Source: Rhodocyclales bacterium
GTDB taxonomy: Bacteria > Pseudomonadota > Gammaproteobacteria > Burkholderiales > Rhodocyclaceae
Length of the DNA: 64,000 bases
Direction: 5' to 3'
Assembly (NCBI GenBank): GCA_016235025.1
Contig: JACRMV010000002.1
Location: 389,729 to 453,728 of the forward strand
The translations under genes were made by a program, and so were the position numbers. Under the pieces are notes generated by a model, which saw only the letters and a program-made list of their open reading frames with translations, was not told the DNA's origin and searched no databases. Below are positions 7,991-14,991 of this stretch, piece after piece (within the stretch, counting starts at the first letter, position 1; each line of letters starts with the position of its first letter).

Positions 7991-8188
7991 ATGAGTGAAG
8001 AAGAACCCCAGATCATCTGCCACAACTACTGCATGCAGGACCTTGAAACGGGATACTGCCTGACCTGCGGCCGCCCGCCGATTCCGGTCACCGGCACCGA
8101 ACTGAATCCCAAGACGCTTGCCGGGATCTCGCTCAAGGGAATGACAATCAAGCCAATCCCGGGCAAGACGTCGGGCGAGTCCTCGTAA
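7991..8188 (+). CDS. small zinc-ribbon-like protein, unknown function
   Basis: A 65-residue protein beginning MSEEEPQIICHNYCMQDLE. It has two Cys pairs (CHNYC and CLTCG) spaced like a small zinc ribbon, followed by a Pro-rich tail. TAGGAA lies shortly before the ATG. I do not recognise the family. It sits between the left and right parts of a broken IS1182-type element, next to the convergent DUF3616 gene, so it is probably a passenger acquired when the element was disrupted. Confidence 0.5.
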   Translation: MSEEEPQIICHNYCMQDLETGYCLTCGRPPIPVTGTELNPKTLAGISLKGMTIKPIPGKTSGESS

Positions 8189-8209
8189 GGCGGTCGTGAC
8201 CGCTGGCAA

Positions 8210-9139
8210 TCACGGATCAATCGTCAGCCCGGAAGTGGCCAGGTCGAGCACCAGAAACTGGGCGCAACGCCCTTCAGCCTGCTTGCCGTCGTCGCTAACG
8301 ATGACCAGGCATTGCCGGCCATCGAGAACGGCCGGACAGACTCCCTCCGCATGTTCGATCCCCGGCAATCCCGGGAGGTGGACGCGTCGCGCCGGCGCCC
8401 CTGTTTCGCTGCTCCAGAACCAGAGCCGGAACGCCGCCTCTTCGGACCCCACCGGGCCAGCAATGACCAAATAGCCGCCCAGGCTCGGAACGTAGGACAG
8501 GCTGCGAATCCCGTGGCCGCCAAGATCGAGCGTTGCAAGGCGTGTCGCGATGCGCGGCGCTTCGTCCCGGTCGAAGATTCCCGATGGGTTCTCGACGCAG
8601 GCGACAATCGCCCGCTGGTCGAGCAAGGGGCCGCGAAATCCCACCCATAGACGGCGGCCGTCGGCGCTGGCTTCCAGCGCCTCGACATTCAGCCCGTCGC
8701 CGGATTTGACGTCGCGTATTCCGGCCGCTGCGGCCAGCGCCGGATGCGCCGCCAGGAGCGCGGATTTTAGGCTCCTGGCGGCGCTGGCATCAACGACGCG
8801 ATCGCCTTTGATGCGAAAGCGGACCAGCTTTTCCCGTGATTTTTTCGAATCGCCCTCGCCGTCGAGCGACTGCGAGGTGATGGCGTAAATCCACCCCGAG
8901 GGATCGAGCGTCAGTCCTTCGAGATCGTCGAGTTTCCAGAAGTCATCATCGAATTCAAACAGGCCGGGCGTCAGGGGTGTGCTGTCCACCTTCCCGTTGC
9001 GATCAAGCGACACCAGGCTGAACGGCTGTTCCTTTTCGTCTTCGACGATCAGAAAACGGCCATCCGCAAGTTGCACAATGGCCGAGGGTTCGTAGTGGCC
9101 GGTCAGGGGTTTGAAACGAGGGCTGGCGTTAGGGGGCAT
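8210..9139 (-). CDS. DUF3616-type beta-propeller protein
   Basis: About 309 residues from MPPNASPRFKPLTGHYEPSA; a GTG at 9166 would add nine. The repeated pattern (DGRFLIVEDEKEQPFSLVSLDR, DDLEGLTLDPSGWIYAITSQS, GLNVEALEASADGRRLWVGFR, GIRSLSYVPSLGGYLVIAGPVG, GIEHAEGVCPAVLDGRQCLVIVSDD) is that of DUF3616/SdiA-regulated-like propellers. These are often extracytoplasmic, but no signal peptide is evident here. The reaction is unknown. It lies inside the remains of an IS1182-type element, convergent with the small zinc-ribbon gene, and looks intact. Confidence 0.65.
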   Translation of the reverse strand: MPPNASPRFKPLTGHYEPSAIVQLADGRFLIVEDEKEQPFSLVSLDRNGKVDSTPLTPGLFEFDDDFWKLDDLEGLTLDPSGWIYAITSQSLDGEGDSKKSREKLVRFRIKGDRVVDASAARSLKSALLAAHPALAAAAGIRDVKSGDGLNVEALEASADGRRLWVGFRGPLLDQRAIVACVENPSGIFDRDEAPRIATRLATLDLGGHGIRSLSYVPSLGGYLVIAGPVGSEEAAFRLWFWSSETGAPARRVHLPGLPGIEHAEGVCPAVLDGRQCLVIVSDDGKQAEGRCAQFLVLDLATSGLTIDP

Positions 9140-9242
9140 GGCAGTTCCGGTTTCATACAGAAACACGATTGTAGTTCGGCTGGAGCGCAGTCGTTATGGG
9201 TGCGGTTCAAGTTTTGCGGCATAGCGACACGCAGGAAATTTT

Positions 9243-9767
9243 GTGCAACCCAGGAACTGCGAACCTGTATTGGCACCGGACTTGGCGGTGCGGAGAACAA
9301 AGGGTTACCGGCCCAAGGACTTTGCCTACGATCCGGAGGCCGGCACCTGTGTTTGCCCGGCGGGGAAGTCGCTGTACCAGAACGGGGCGAACTGCATTCA
9401 CAACGGCCAGATCGGCGCCAAGTTCATGGGCGCACTGCGGAACTGCGTGCCCTGCGAGTTGCGCGAGAAATGCCTGCGCACGCCAGAGAAAACCAAGACG
9501 CGGCAAGTGTGTTTCTTTCGGGGCAAGGCCGATCCGACGGTATTGAATGCCAGTGAGCGGATGAAACAGGCGATCGATTCGGAACGCGGCCGGCAGTTCT
9601 ACGGCGGGCGCTTTGCGACGGTGGAACCGGTGTTTGGCAACATCCGCCACAACAAGCGGCTGAACCGCTTCACGCTACGTGGGCAGAAGAAGGCGGATGG
9701 GCAATGGAAGCTTTACTGTCTGGTGCATAACATCGAGAAGCTGGCGCATCATGGCTACGGGCAGTAG
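9243..9767 (+). pseudogene. IS1182-family transposase, C-terminal fragment
   Basis: The frame encodes the C-terminal third of an IS1182-family DDE transposase. It contains KDFAYDPEAGTCVCPAGKSLY, the Cys-rich CVPCELREKCLRTPEKT, and the conserved end GRFATVEPVFGNIRHNKRLN...KLYCLVHNIEKLAH. Recognisable similarity begins at about 9275; the N-terminal two thirds, including most of the catalytic domain, are missing. The transposase start survives separately at 7830. The element must therefore have lost its middle, now occupied by the DUF3616 and zinc-ribbon genes. Not functional. Confidence 0.85.
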
Positions 9768-9817
9768 GGAAAGGACGGGGTTAGCGCCCCACGGAAGATC
9801 CTTTCGGCCGGATTCAT

Positions 9818-9843
9818 GAAAAGTCGGCGCTGGCGGCACGGCG
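9818..9843 (+). repeat. 26-base interspersed motif, copy 3 (intergenic)
   Basis: Matches 24 of 26 consensus positions. It lies between the transposase fragment and the right end of the IS remnant. Confidence 0.7.
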
Positions 9844-9875
9844 GTCCGAAAATACTCAATCGATGATATGAAAAT

Positions 9876-9906
9876 AAAAATGGCGCAGAAAATGCTGTGC
9901 CATTTT
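9876..9906. terminator. terminator-like hairpin at the IS right end
   Basis: AAAAATGGCGCAG pairs with CTGTGCCATTTTT across a five-base loop (one G-T pair), with T-runs on both strands. It probably acts in both directions. Confidence 0.6.
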
Positions 9907-9933
9907 TATGCCCGCTCGGCGGGAAAAAGTGGG

Positions 9934-9945
9934 TTTTTCTACAGC
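9934..9945 (+). mobile_element. right end of the IS1182-type element
   Basis: TTTTTCTACAGC is the reverse complement of the left end GCTGTAGAAAAA at 7740. It abuts TTCAACG and an attC core, so the element entered an attC site. Confidence 0.6.
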
Positions 9946-9950
9946 TTCAA

Positions 9951-9990
9951 CGTAGAAATCACCGGCGCTGCGCGGCTTTCATCGCGCAGC
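9951..9990 (-). repeat. attC-like site C, interrupted by the IS
   Basis: The core hairpin (9967-9990) is GCTGCGCGATGAAAGCCGCGCAGC on the minus strand, written here as arms GCTGCGCG and CGCGCAGC. It matches site D. Its R' side would be completed by the GTTCGGC at 7735-7729 if the IS were removed. Confidence 0.55.
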
Positions 9991-10231
9991 ATCCCAATGC
10001 AACAAACAGCCCGACCGTTGCGCCATTGAACGCAGGCAGCACGCCTAAGAATATGAGTAAGCCAGGAAGGATACGATTGGGCTTTTGCTCCAACGGCTTA
10101 ACCGAAGTGATGTTGTTCATGGCAAAGGTTTGGCCATCGACAATGAGCCGGGTGTTTGTTATGCGAACGCCCTCGTATTCGAAGAATGTAGTTTCTTCCA
10201 CAGTAAGTCCCTCCCAGGTTCGCTTCTGCAC
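9959..10231 (-). CDS. DUF6232-like membrane protein, C-terminus altered
   Basis: A 90-residue protein. The N-terminal part (FFEYEGVRITNTRLIVDGQTFAMNNITSV) is a DUF6232-type beta-rich domain, followed by two hydrophobic segments (ILPGLLIFLGVLPAFNG and ATVGLFVALGCCAM). The last residues (MKAAQRR) are encoded by the attC core hairpin, so the gene runs into the recombination site and its natural end may be lost. The function of the family is unknown. It is nine bases after the next gene upstream on the minus strand, suggesting a two-gene cassette. Confidence 0.6.
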   Translation of the reverse strand: MQKRTWEGLTVEETTFFEYEGVRITNTRLIVDGQTFAMNNITSVKPLEQKPNRILPGLLIFLGVLPAFNGATVGLFVALGCCAMKAAQRR

Positions 10232-10240
10232 ATGATGCGT

Positions 10241-10561
10241 TCATTTGGTTGTTGTGACGCTCAGGGCACCTTTTGCCGACGCCTCAGCAGAGGCTTCGCC
10301 GCGCAACTCGATTACCACACCCACTACGCGACCTGTTGGGTCGCGAGAGTACTTGAGGTTACCAATGGCCTCAATGCCACGAAAGACAAGCTCTTCAACT
10401 CTGTGCCTTTCTTCAGCATCGGCTTTCATGTCATTGAGGGCGCGGACATAGTAGTAATGCGAAATAGCCCACCCTGAAAGAGCGCTAACCACAGTAAGAA
10501 GTATGTCACGTGGGAGAGACGCTTGACGAACCCAATTTCCAATTGACGATAGCAGGTACAT
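10241..10561 (-). CDS. small membrane-anchored protein, unknown
   Basis: A 106-residue protein with one likely membrane segment (DILLTVVSALSGWAISHYYYV) followed by a charged helical region (DMKADAEERHRVEELVFRGIEAIG) and a soluble tail ending in an Ala/Ser-rich stretch. I recognise no family. It directly follows attC site D and precedes the DUF6232-like gene with nine bases between them, so both probably form one integron-type cassette. Confidence 0.5.
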   Translation of the reverse strand: MYLLSSIGNWVRQASLPRDILLTVVSALSGWAISHYYYVRALNDMKADAEERHRVEELVFRGIEAIGNLKYSRDPTGRVVGVVIELRGEASAEASAKGALSVTTTK

Positions 10562-10575
10562 GGCTGTCCTTTGCG

Positions 10576-10663
10576 GCTTAATAGTAGAGGTGACCGGCGC
10601 TGCGCGGCTTCATCGCGCAGCGTCCAGTGACCGAAGGGAACGGGGTCGACCGCCGGGTTAGGC
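10576..10663 (-). repeat. attC site D
   Basis: On the minus strand GCCTAAC (10663-10657) is the R'' box, the core hairpin is at 10599-10621 (arms GCTGCGCG and CGCGCAGC), and ATTAAGC (10582-10576) is a weak R' box. It overlaps the end of the abortive-infection gene. Confidence 0.65.
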
Positions 10664-10664
10664 C

Positions 10665-11492
10665 TCACCGAGACTCCTGCTTGCGTTTCCATGATTCAAG
10701 TATGAAAAGAGTCACTGTGTGCGCTGCATGGATTGCAAGCCGCGCGTGGCGTGGCTCTAATTTGTATGGCGTTTTGCCTGCACCGTGCGCAGAACTCGCA
10801 TGTGTTCGGAGTGCGCCAATGCCATCAACGACAGCCAAGAGACCAGACAGAATGGTTTGAAGATCCTGATCTTCAACGACGCCCGGATCGAAGCCCAAGT
10901 CTTTGCGCACCACTGTCCAGACCGGCTTCAAGTCCTGTTTAGATGGCATCTCGATTCCGCGTTCTGCAATATAGACCTTGCACACGCTTTCAAGGATGTT
11001 GCTCGCTGCTGAAACTGCCTCGCGTGGACTCTTCTCAACGTTCGAGAGCGCACGCGTGAACTCGTGCTCAAGTGCTGGAGCGTCAAAGGTTTTGATGAAG
11101 TCCTCGAGGGTCTTGGACGCTGTTCCAAGGGCACCAGCAATAGCACCACCTTTCACGTATTGAAGATCGCATCTCGCCAGTACGGCGCGCAGCTGCTCTT
11201 GGTCTGGCATATCGTCTCCGCCTGAAGCAGGCGAGGTGTCCCAGAATGAACGCTTGGGTTCTTCCTCCATGTAGGCCTCGATGAGCCTGCCAAGAATCAG
11301 AAGGGGTTCCACTGAATCCATGCGGTTGACTTGGCGCATCCACTCCAAGGCCTTCGCGTGCTTACTCCCTTCCGGCGGTTCGCCTGGTGCGCCCGCGTAC
11401 ATGAAAAGGCTATCCAGCGTGGCGTGCGTCTCACGACGAGCCATGATCTCTGCGCACACTGCGATTACGGCTGCTGGGATGGGGGTGGGCAT
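10665..11492 (-). CDS. abortive-infection family protein (Abi_C-like)
   Basis: A 275-residue soluble protein. The C-terminal half shows the Abi_C (PF14355-type) pattern: REAVSAASNILESVCKVYIAERG, LSGLLAVVDGIGALRTHASSAHG, and RHARLAIHAAHTVTLFILESW near the end. Proteins with this domain are linked to phage-induced growth arrest, but the activity is not known in detail. It is carried as a cassette: GTTAGGC (R', 11515-11509 on the minus strand) lies just before the start, and GCCTAAC of site D overlaps the end. The start ATG is near the cassette edge, as is usual for cassette genes. Confidence 0.75.
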   Translation of the reverse strand: MPTPIPAAVIAVCAEIMARRETHATLDSLFMYAGAPGEPPEGSKHAKALEWMRQVNRMDSVEPLLILGRLIEAYMEEEPKRSFWDTSPASGGDDMPDQEQLRAVLARCDLQYVKGGAIAGALGTASKTLEDFIKTFDAPALEHEFTRALSNVEKSPREAVSAASNILESVCKVYIAERGIEMPSKQDLKPVWTVVRKDLGFDPGVVEDQDLQTILSGLLAVVDGIGALRTHASSAHGAGKTPYKLEPRHARLAIHAAHTVTLFILESWKRKQESR

Positions 11493-11505
11493 AGGTTTTG
11501 GATGT

Positions 11506-11609
11506 GAGGCCTAACGAGGCTGTAGTAGAAAAACTTCGTTCATACCCGCATTCTGCGGTGAACCAAATGGAATAACAAGGCTCCAATGGGAAGTTGTCTT
11601 TTGGAGAAT
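11506..11609 (+). mobile_element. second IS1182-type left end abutting an attC half-site
   Basis: GAGGCCTAAC followed by GAGGCTGTAGTAGAAAAA and about 85 further bases repeat the left-end sequence at 7727-7822 in direct orientation. No transposase follows. The element is again placed a few bases from an attC R' box. Confidence 0.6.
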
Positions 11610-11881
11610 GGGGTCGGACACGATTGCAAGGCGTTTTGTGTAACTCATACCGTGTCCCATCCTACTTTATAGGTATATCGACAGGGCAGGTGCTTTGCGT
11701 CATTCTATTGCAAGCGTCATTTTTTCATACTTGTGCGGGGCGGGCAGTTTTTACAGCGGTTTGTTAAAAAGTCGGCGCTGGTAATACGGCGCGTCAGGTC
11801 GCTCGTTGCTCCTCATGGTGCGGCCATCCCGATTCGAAGCTCGTGCGGAATGTTTGCCACTTCAGCCGTTAAAATCCGCGC
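11610..11881. other. non-coding stretch before ubiA
   Basis: I see no gene here. The only recognisable item is the perfect copy of the 26-base motif at 11766-11791. This is the right edge of the accessory region. Confidence 0.6.
11766..11791 (+). repeat. 26-base interspersed motif, copy 4 (perfect, intergenic)
   Basis: Matches all 26 consensus positions, 90 bases before ubiA. Confidence 0.75.
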
Positions 11882-12769
11882 ATGAACTATGCTGCCCTCA
11901 AAGATCGCCTCGATGCCTATGAAAAGCTGATGCGGCTGGACAAGCCGATCGGCACGCTGTTGCTGCTCTGGCCGACGCTGTGGGCGCTGTGGATTGCGAC
12001 GCAGGGGCGGCCGCATCCGCTGCTGCTGTGGATTTTCGTGCTTGGCACCTTGCTGATGCGCTCGGCCGGTTGTGTCGTCAATGACTGGGCCGACCGCGAT
12101 TTCGATCCGCATGTCGAGCGCACCAAAGACCGGCCGCTGGCGGCGCGGCGCGTTTCCCCGCGCGAGGCGCTGTTGCTGGCGGCGGGGCTGACGCTCTGCG
12201 CCGGGCTGCTGATCCTGCCGATCTGGAAAGACATCTGGCCGCTGGCGCTGGTGGCGGTGTTCCTTGCCGGGAGCTATCCCTTCACCAAACGCTTCTTCGC
12301 GATTCCGCAGGCCTATCTCGGCATTGCCTTCGGCTTCGGCATTCCGATGGCATTTGCCGCCGCCACCGGCCAGGTGCCGCCGGGAGCCTGGGCGCTGCTG
12401 GTGGCGAACGTGTTCTGGGCGGTGGCCTATGACACCGAATATGCGATGGTCGACCGCGAGGATGACCTGAAAATCGGCATCCGCACGGCGGCGATCACCT
12501 TCGGCACGTTCGATGTGGCGGCGGTGATGATCTGCTATGCGATGAGCCTGCTGATCCTCGGGGTGGTCGGCGCGCAGTTGGGCTTCGGCCTCCCGTACCA
12601 TCTGGGGCTGACGGCGGCGGCGCTGGTCGCCGTCTATCATTTCTTTCTCATTCGTGACCGTGACCGCCTGCGCTGCTTCAAGGCCTTTCGCCACAACACC
12701 TGGTTCGGCGCGGCGGTTTTCCTCGGCCTCGTGGCCGAACTGAACCTGAAGCCGTGGCTGCTTGCGTGA
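11882..12769 (+). CDS. ubiA: 4-hydroxybenzoate polyprenyltransferase UbiA
   Basis: A 295-residue membrane protein with about eight or nine helices. It has the two Asp-rich prenyl diphosphate-Mg motifs of the family: NDWADRDFD (near residue 71) and DREDD (near residue 197). UbiA attaches the polyprenyl tail to 4-hydroxybenzoate in ubiquinone synthesis, at the inner membrane. Length and motifs are standard. The ubiquinone gene ubiD lies about 3.5 kb downstream, separated by the biotin genes. It is the first gene after the accessory region. Confidence 0.95.
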   Translation: MNYAALKDRLDAYEKLMRLDKPIGTLLLLWPTLWALWIATQGRPHPLLLWIFVLGTLLMRSAGCVVNDWADRDFDPHVERTKDRPLAARRVSPREALLLAAGLTLCAGLLILPIWKDIWPLALVAVFLAGSYPFTKRFFAIPQAYLGIAFGFGIPMAFAAATGQVPPGAWALLVANVFWAVAYDTEYAMVDREDDLKIGIRTAAITFGTFDVAAVMICYAMSLLILGVVGAQLGFGLPYHLGLTAAALVAVYHFFLIRDRDRLRCFKAFRHNTWFGAAVFLGLVAELNLKPWLLA

Positions 12770-12785
12770 GGTTGCCGGATACGCC

Positions 12786-13517
12786 ATGAAACCTGTTTCC
12801 CTTCAGGATGCCCTGTATTCGCAGGGCTTTGGTACACGCCGCCAGTGTCTCGGCCTGGTGCAGGACGGCCAGGTGCTGGTCAATGGTCAGCCGGCCGCTG
12901 AAGCCGGGCAACCGCTGGCAACGGCCGGGCTGGTGCTCACGGTGGCCGGCCAGACGTGGCCGTACCACGCTCCGGCCTATCTGATGCTGCACAAGCCGGC
13001 GGGAGTGGAGTGCTCGCAAAAGCCCTCGCTCTGGCCTTCGGTGTACAGCCTGCTGCCCGCGCCGTTGCGCCAGCGCCCGCAAAAAGGCGCGGTGTCGGGA
13101 GTGCAGGCGGTGGGGCGGCTGGATCAGGACACCACCGGCCTGCTGCTGCTGACCGACGATGGGCATTTCATCCATCGCATGAACTCGCCTCGTCATCAGG
13201 TGCCGAAGGTGTATGAAGTCACGACCTGCGATTCGCTGACGGAGGCGGCGATTGCGCAGCTGTTGCAGGGCGTGGTGCTGGACGATGATCCGCAGCCGGT
13301 GCGTGCCGCCGCGTGCGAGCGGGTGGACGCGCACCACCTGCGGCTGACGCTGACCCAGGGCAAATACCATCAGGTCAAGCGCATGCTGGCCGCCGTGGGC
13401 AACCGGGTGGAGGCGCTGCATCGCTCCGCCGTCGGCGGCCTGTGCCTGCCGCAGGATTTGTTGCCCGGCCAGTGGCGCTGGCTGGGGCCGGACGAGCTGG
13501 CGCGGATCGAGGGCTGA
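12786..13517 (+). CDS. pseudouridine synthase, RsuA/RluB-E family
   Basis: About 243 residues from MKPVSLQDALYSQGFGTRRQ. An N-terminal S4-type RNA-binding region is followed by the synthase domain with the catalytic motif GRLDQDTTGLLLLTDDG (Asp in RLDQDT). KYHQVKRMLAAVGNRV is the conserved family segment near the end. It converts a uridine in rRNA to pseudouridine; whether the target is 16S (RsuA) or 23S (RluE type) cannot be told by eye. The ATG at 12786 is preferred over upstream alternatives that overlap ubiA. It is convergent with bioC. Confidence 0.88.
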   Translation: MKPVSLQDALYSQGFGTRRQCLGLVQDGQVLVNGQPAAEAGQPLATAGLVLTVAGQTWPYHAPAYLMLHKPAGVECSQKPSLWPSVYSLLPAPLRQRPQKGAVSGVQAVGRLDQDTTGLLLLTDDGHFIHRMNSPRHQVPKVYEVTTCDSLTEAAIAQLLQGVVLDDDPQPVRAAACERVDAHHLRLTLTQGKYHQVKRMLAAVGNRVEALHRSAVGGLCLPQDLLPGQWRWLGPDELARIEG

Positions 13518-13549
13518 CCGGGCAATCGGCGCTGTGCGGCTTGATTGAC

Positions 13550-14329
13550 TCAATCCGGACGCTGCGCAACGACATATATCAGGTGATAACAGACGCCTGC
13601 CGGTGCAGATTGGGCTAGGTGGCGCAGCACGCGGCGCAACTGGCCCGGCGCGAGCGGTGCAGTTCCCGGCGCTGGCGTGTCGGCGCCGATCGCGCGCAGG
13701 TTGCGGACGAATTCGAGTGGATCGGAACCATGCGCCGGCAGGTTCTGCTCGCTGAAATGGCGCAGTGCCAGGCCGGGCGGCAAGGCGGCGGCGATGGTTG
13801 CCCCGGATGGATAGCCGGGTGTGGCCGCTGTCAGGCCCAGTGCGGCGTGGGCGGCATGCCAGGCGGCGAAGTTCTCGTTGCCCAGGGTGCTCAGGGCCAG
13901 AAATCCGCCAGGCGCCAGAAGATCGGCGAGCCGCGCCATCGTGCCGGGCAAATCGGCAAACCACTGTGCGGCGAGATTGCTGATGATGAGGTCGAACGGC
14001 CCTGCCAGTGCCGAATGCTCACCGTCCATGACAAGGTAATGCGCGGCAGGGCCGCAGGAAGTGCGGCAGCGCGTGACCATCGCCGGTGCGATGTCGCTGA
14101 CGAACCAGTCGCCAGCGATGTGCGGCAACAGTTCGCGCGTCAGGTGTCCGCTGCCACAGCCGATTTCAAGCACGCGCCGGGGTGTTGTCGTGGACGCCGG
14201 GAGCAGTTCGCGGATTTGCCGGGCGAGTTCACCGGCGGCTGTGCGCTGCGCTGCGCTCGCCACGTCGTAGGTCGCCGCGGCGGCGTCGAAGCGACGCGCG
14301 ATGCGCGCCTTGTGTTCTGGCGGCGTCAT
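13550..14329 (-). CDS. bioC: malonyl-ACP O-methyltransferase BioC
   Basis: A 259-residue SAM-dependent methyltransferase. The start MTPPEHKARIARRFDAAAATYD is the typical BioC N-terminus, and motif I is VLEIGCGSGHLT; DLIISNLAAQWF follows as in BioC. It methylates malonyl-ACP so that the fatty acid machinery can build the pimeloyl moiety of biotin. It is the last gene of bioF-bioH-bioC on the minus strand; the bioH stop and bioC ATG overlap by four bases. The frame is open further upstream inside bioH, but the ATG at 14329 fits the family start. Confidence 0.93.
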   Translation of the reverse strand: MTPPEHKARIARRFDAAAATYDVASAAQRTAAGELARQIRELLPASTTTPRRVLEIGCGSGHLTRELLPHIAGDWFVSDIAPAMVTRCRTSCGPAAHYLVMDGEHSALAGPFDLIISNLAAQWFADLPGTMARLADLLAPGGFLALSTLGNENFAAWHAAHAALGLTAATPGYPSGATIAAALPPGLALRHFSEQNLPAHGSDPLEFVRNLRAIGADTPAPGTAPLAPGQLRRVLRHLAQSAPAGVCYHLIYVVAQRPD

Positions 14330-14991
14330 CGCTGCGAGAGCCCGGCGGCAACGGCGCGAATCAGCGCGGCGCAGTCCTGCGGGCGGGTGAGCGGCAGGGC
14401 GTGGTTGCCACTGTCGCACCAGTGCATCTGCGCTGCCGGCAGTGCGGCGAAGGCCGCTTCGCTCAGGGCGGCGGGGACGATGGCATCGTCGCGGCTGGCC
14501 AGGATGTGAATGTCCTTGAGCCGTTGGGCAAGACGGGTGCGGCCATCGGCCGTGGCGAGGAAGTCGAGCCCTTGCGCCAGCGGCCTGGTGTCGGCCGGCA
14601 GCGGCGGGCCGGGGACGCCGCAGGCGTTCTGGAATTCGCTCAGCACCTCCGCCGGTGTTTGGGCAAAACGCCGCTGCATGCGCGCCAGCACGCGTGGCGC
14701 CACACCCTGCGGGAAATCGTCTGCAGCGGTGAAACGCGGGAAGCCGTTGATGATGACCAGCGCATCCCAGGCGGTTTCTTCCGCGACCAGCCAGCGCAGG
14801 GCGCCGAGCGAATGGCCAACGGCGAGGTGGGGCGCAGAACATGGCCCGGCGCGCCGTGTCGCCAGCGCCGGGTTTTTGCCGAAGAAGCCCAGGTCGGGTG
14901 TGTCGACCGTGTAATCCGCGAGCAGCGGGATGACCTCGCGCCATAGCCCGGCGTCATAGCCCCAGCCGTGCAGCAGCGTGATGAACGTCAT
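14326..14991 (-). CDS. bioH: pimeloyl-ACP methyl ester esterase BioH
   Basis: A 221-residue alpha/beta hydrolase with the oxyanion motif LLHGWGYDAG at the N-terminus, the nucleophile elbow GHSLGALR, and a late DSGNHALPL segment carrying the catalytic His. BioH removes the methyl group from pimeloyl-ACP methyl ester, ending the BioC-initiated route. It overlaps bioF and bioC by four bases each, which makes translational coupling likely. It is somewhat shorter than E. coli BioH (256). A copy of the 26-base motif (14852-14877) encodes KNPALATRR in its cap region. Confidence 0.9.
   Translation of the reverse strand: MTFITLLHGWGYDAGLWREVIPLLADYTVDTPDLGFFGKNPALATRRAGPCSAPHLAVGHSLGALRWLVAEETAWDALVIINGFPRFTAADDFPQGVAPRVLARMQRRFAQTPAEVLSEFQNACGVPGPPLPADTRPLAQGLDFLATADGRTRLAQRLKDIHILASRDDAIVPAALSEAAFAALPAAQMHWCDSGNHALPLTRPQDCAALIRAVAAGLSQR
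14852..14877 (-). repeat. 26-base interspersed motif, copy 5 (in bioH)
   Basis: Reverse complement matches 24 of 26 positions; read forward along bioH. Confidence 0.65.

Noticed and set aside
13550..14944. A 464-codon frame that would fuse bioC to upstream sequence
   Set aside because: The upstream part is an out-of-frame reading of bioH; the BioC start at 14329 fits the family.
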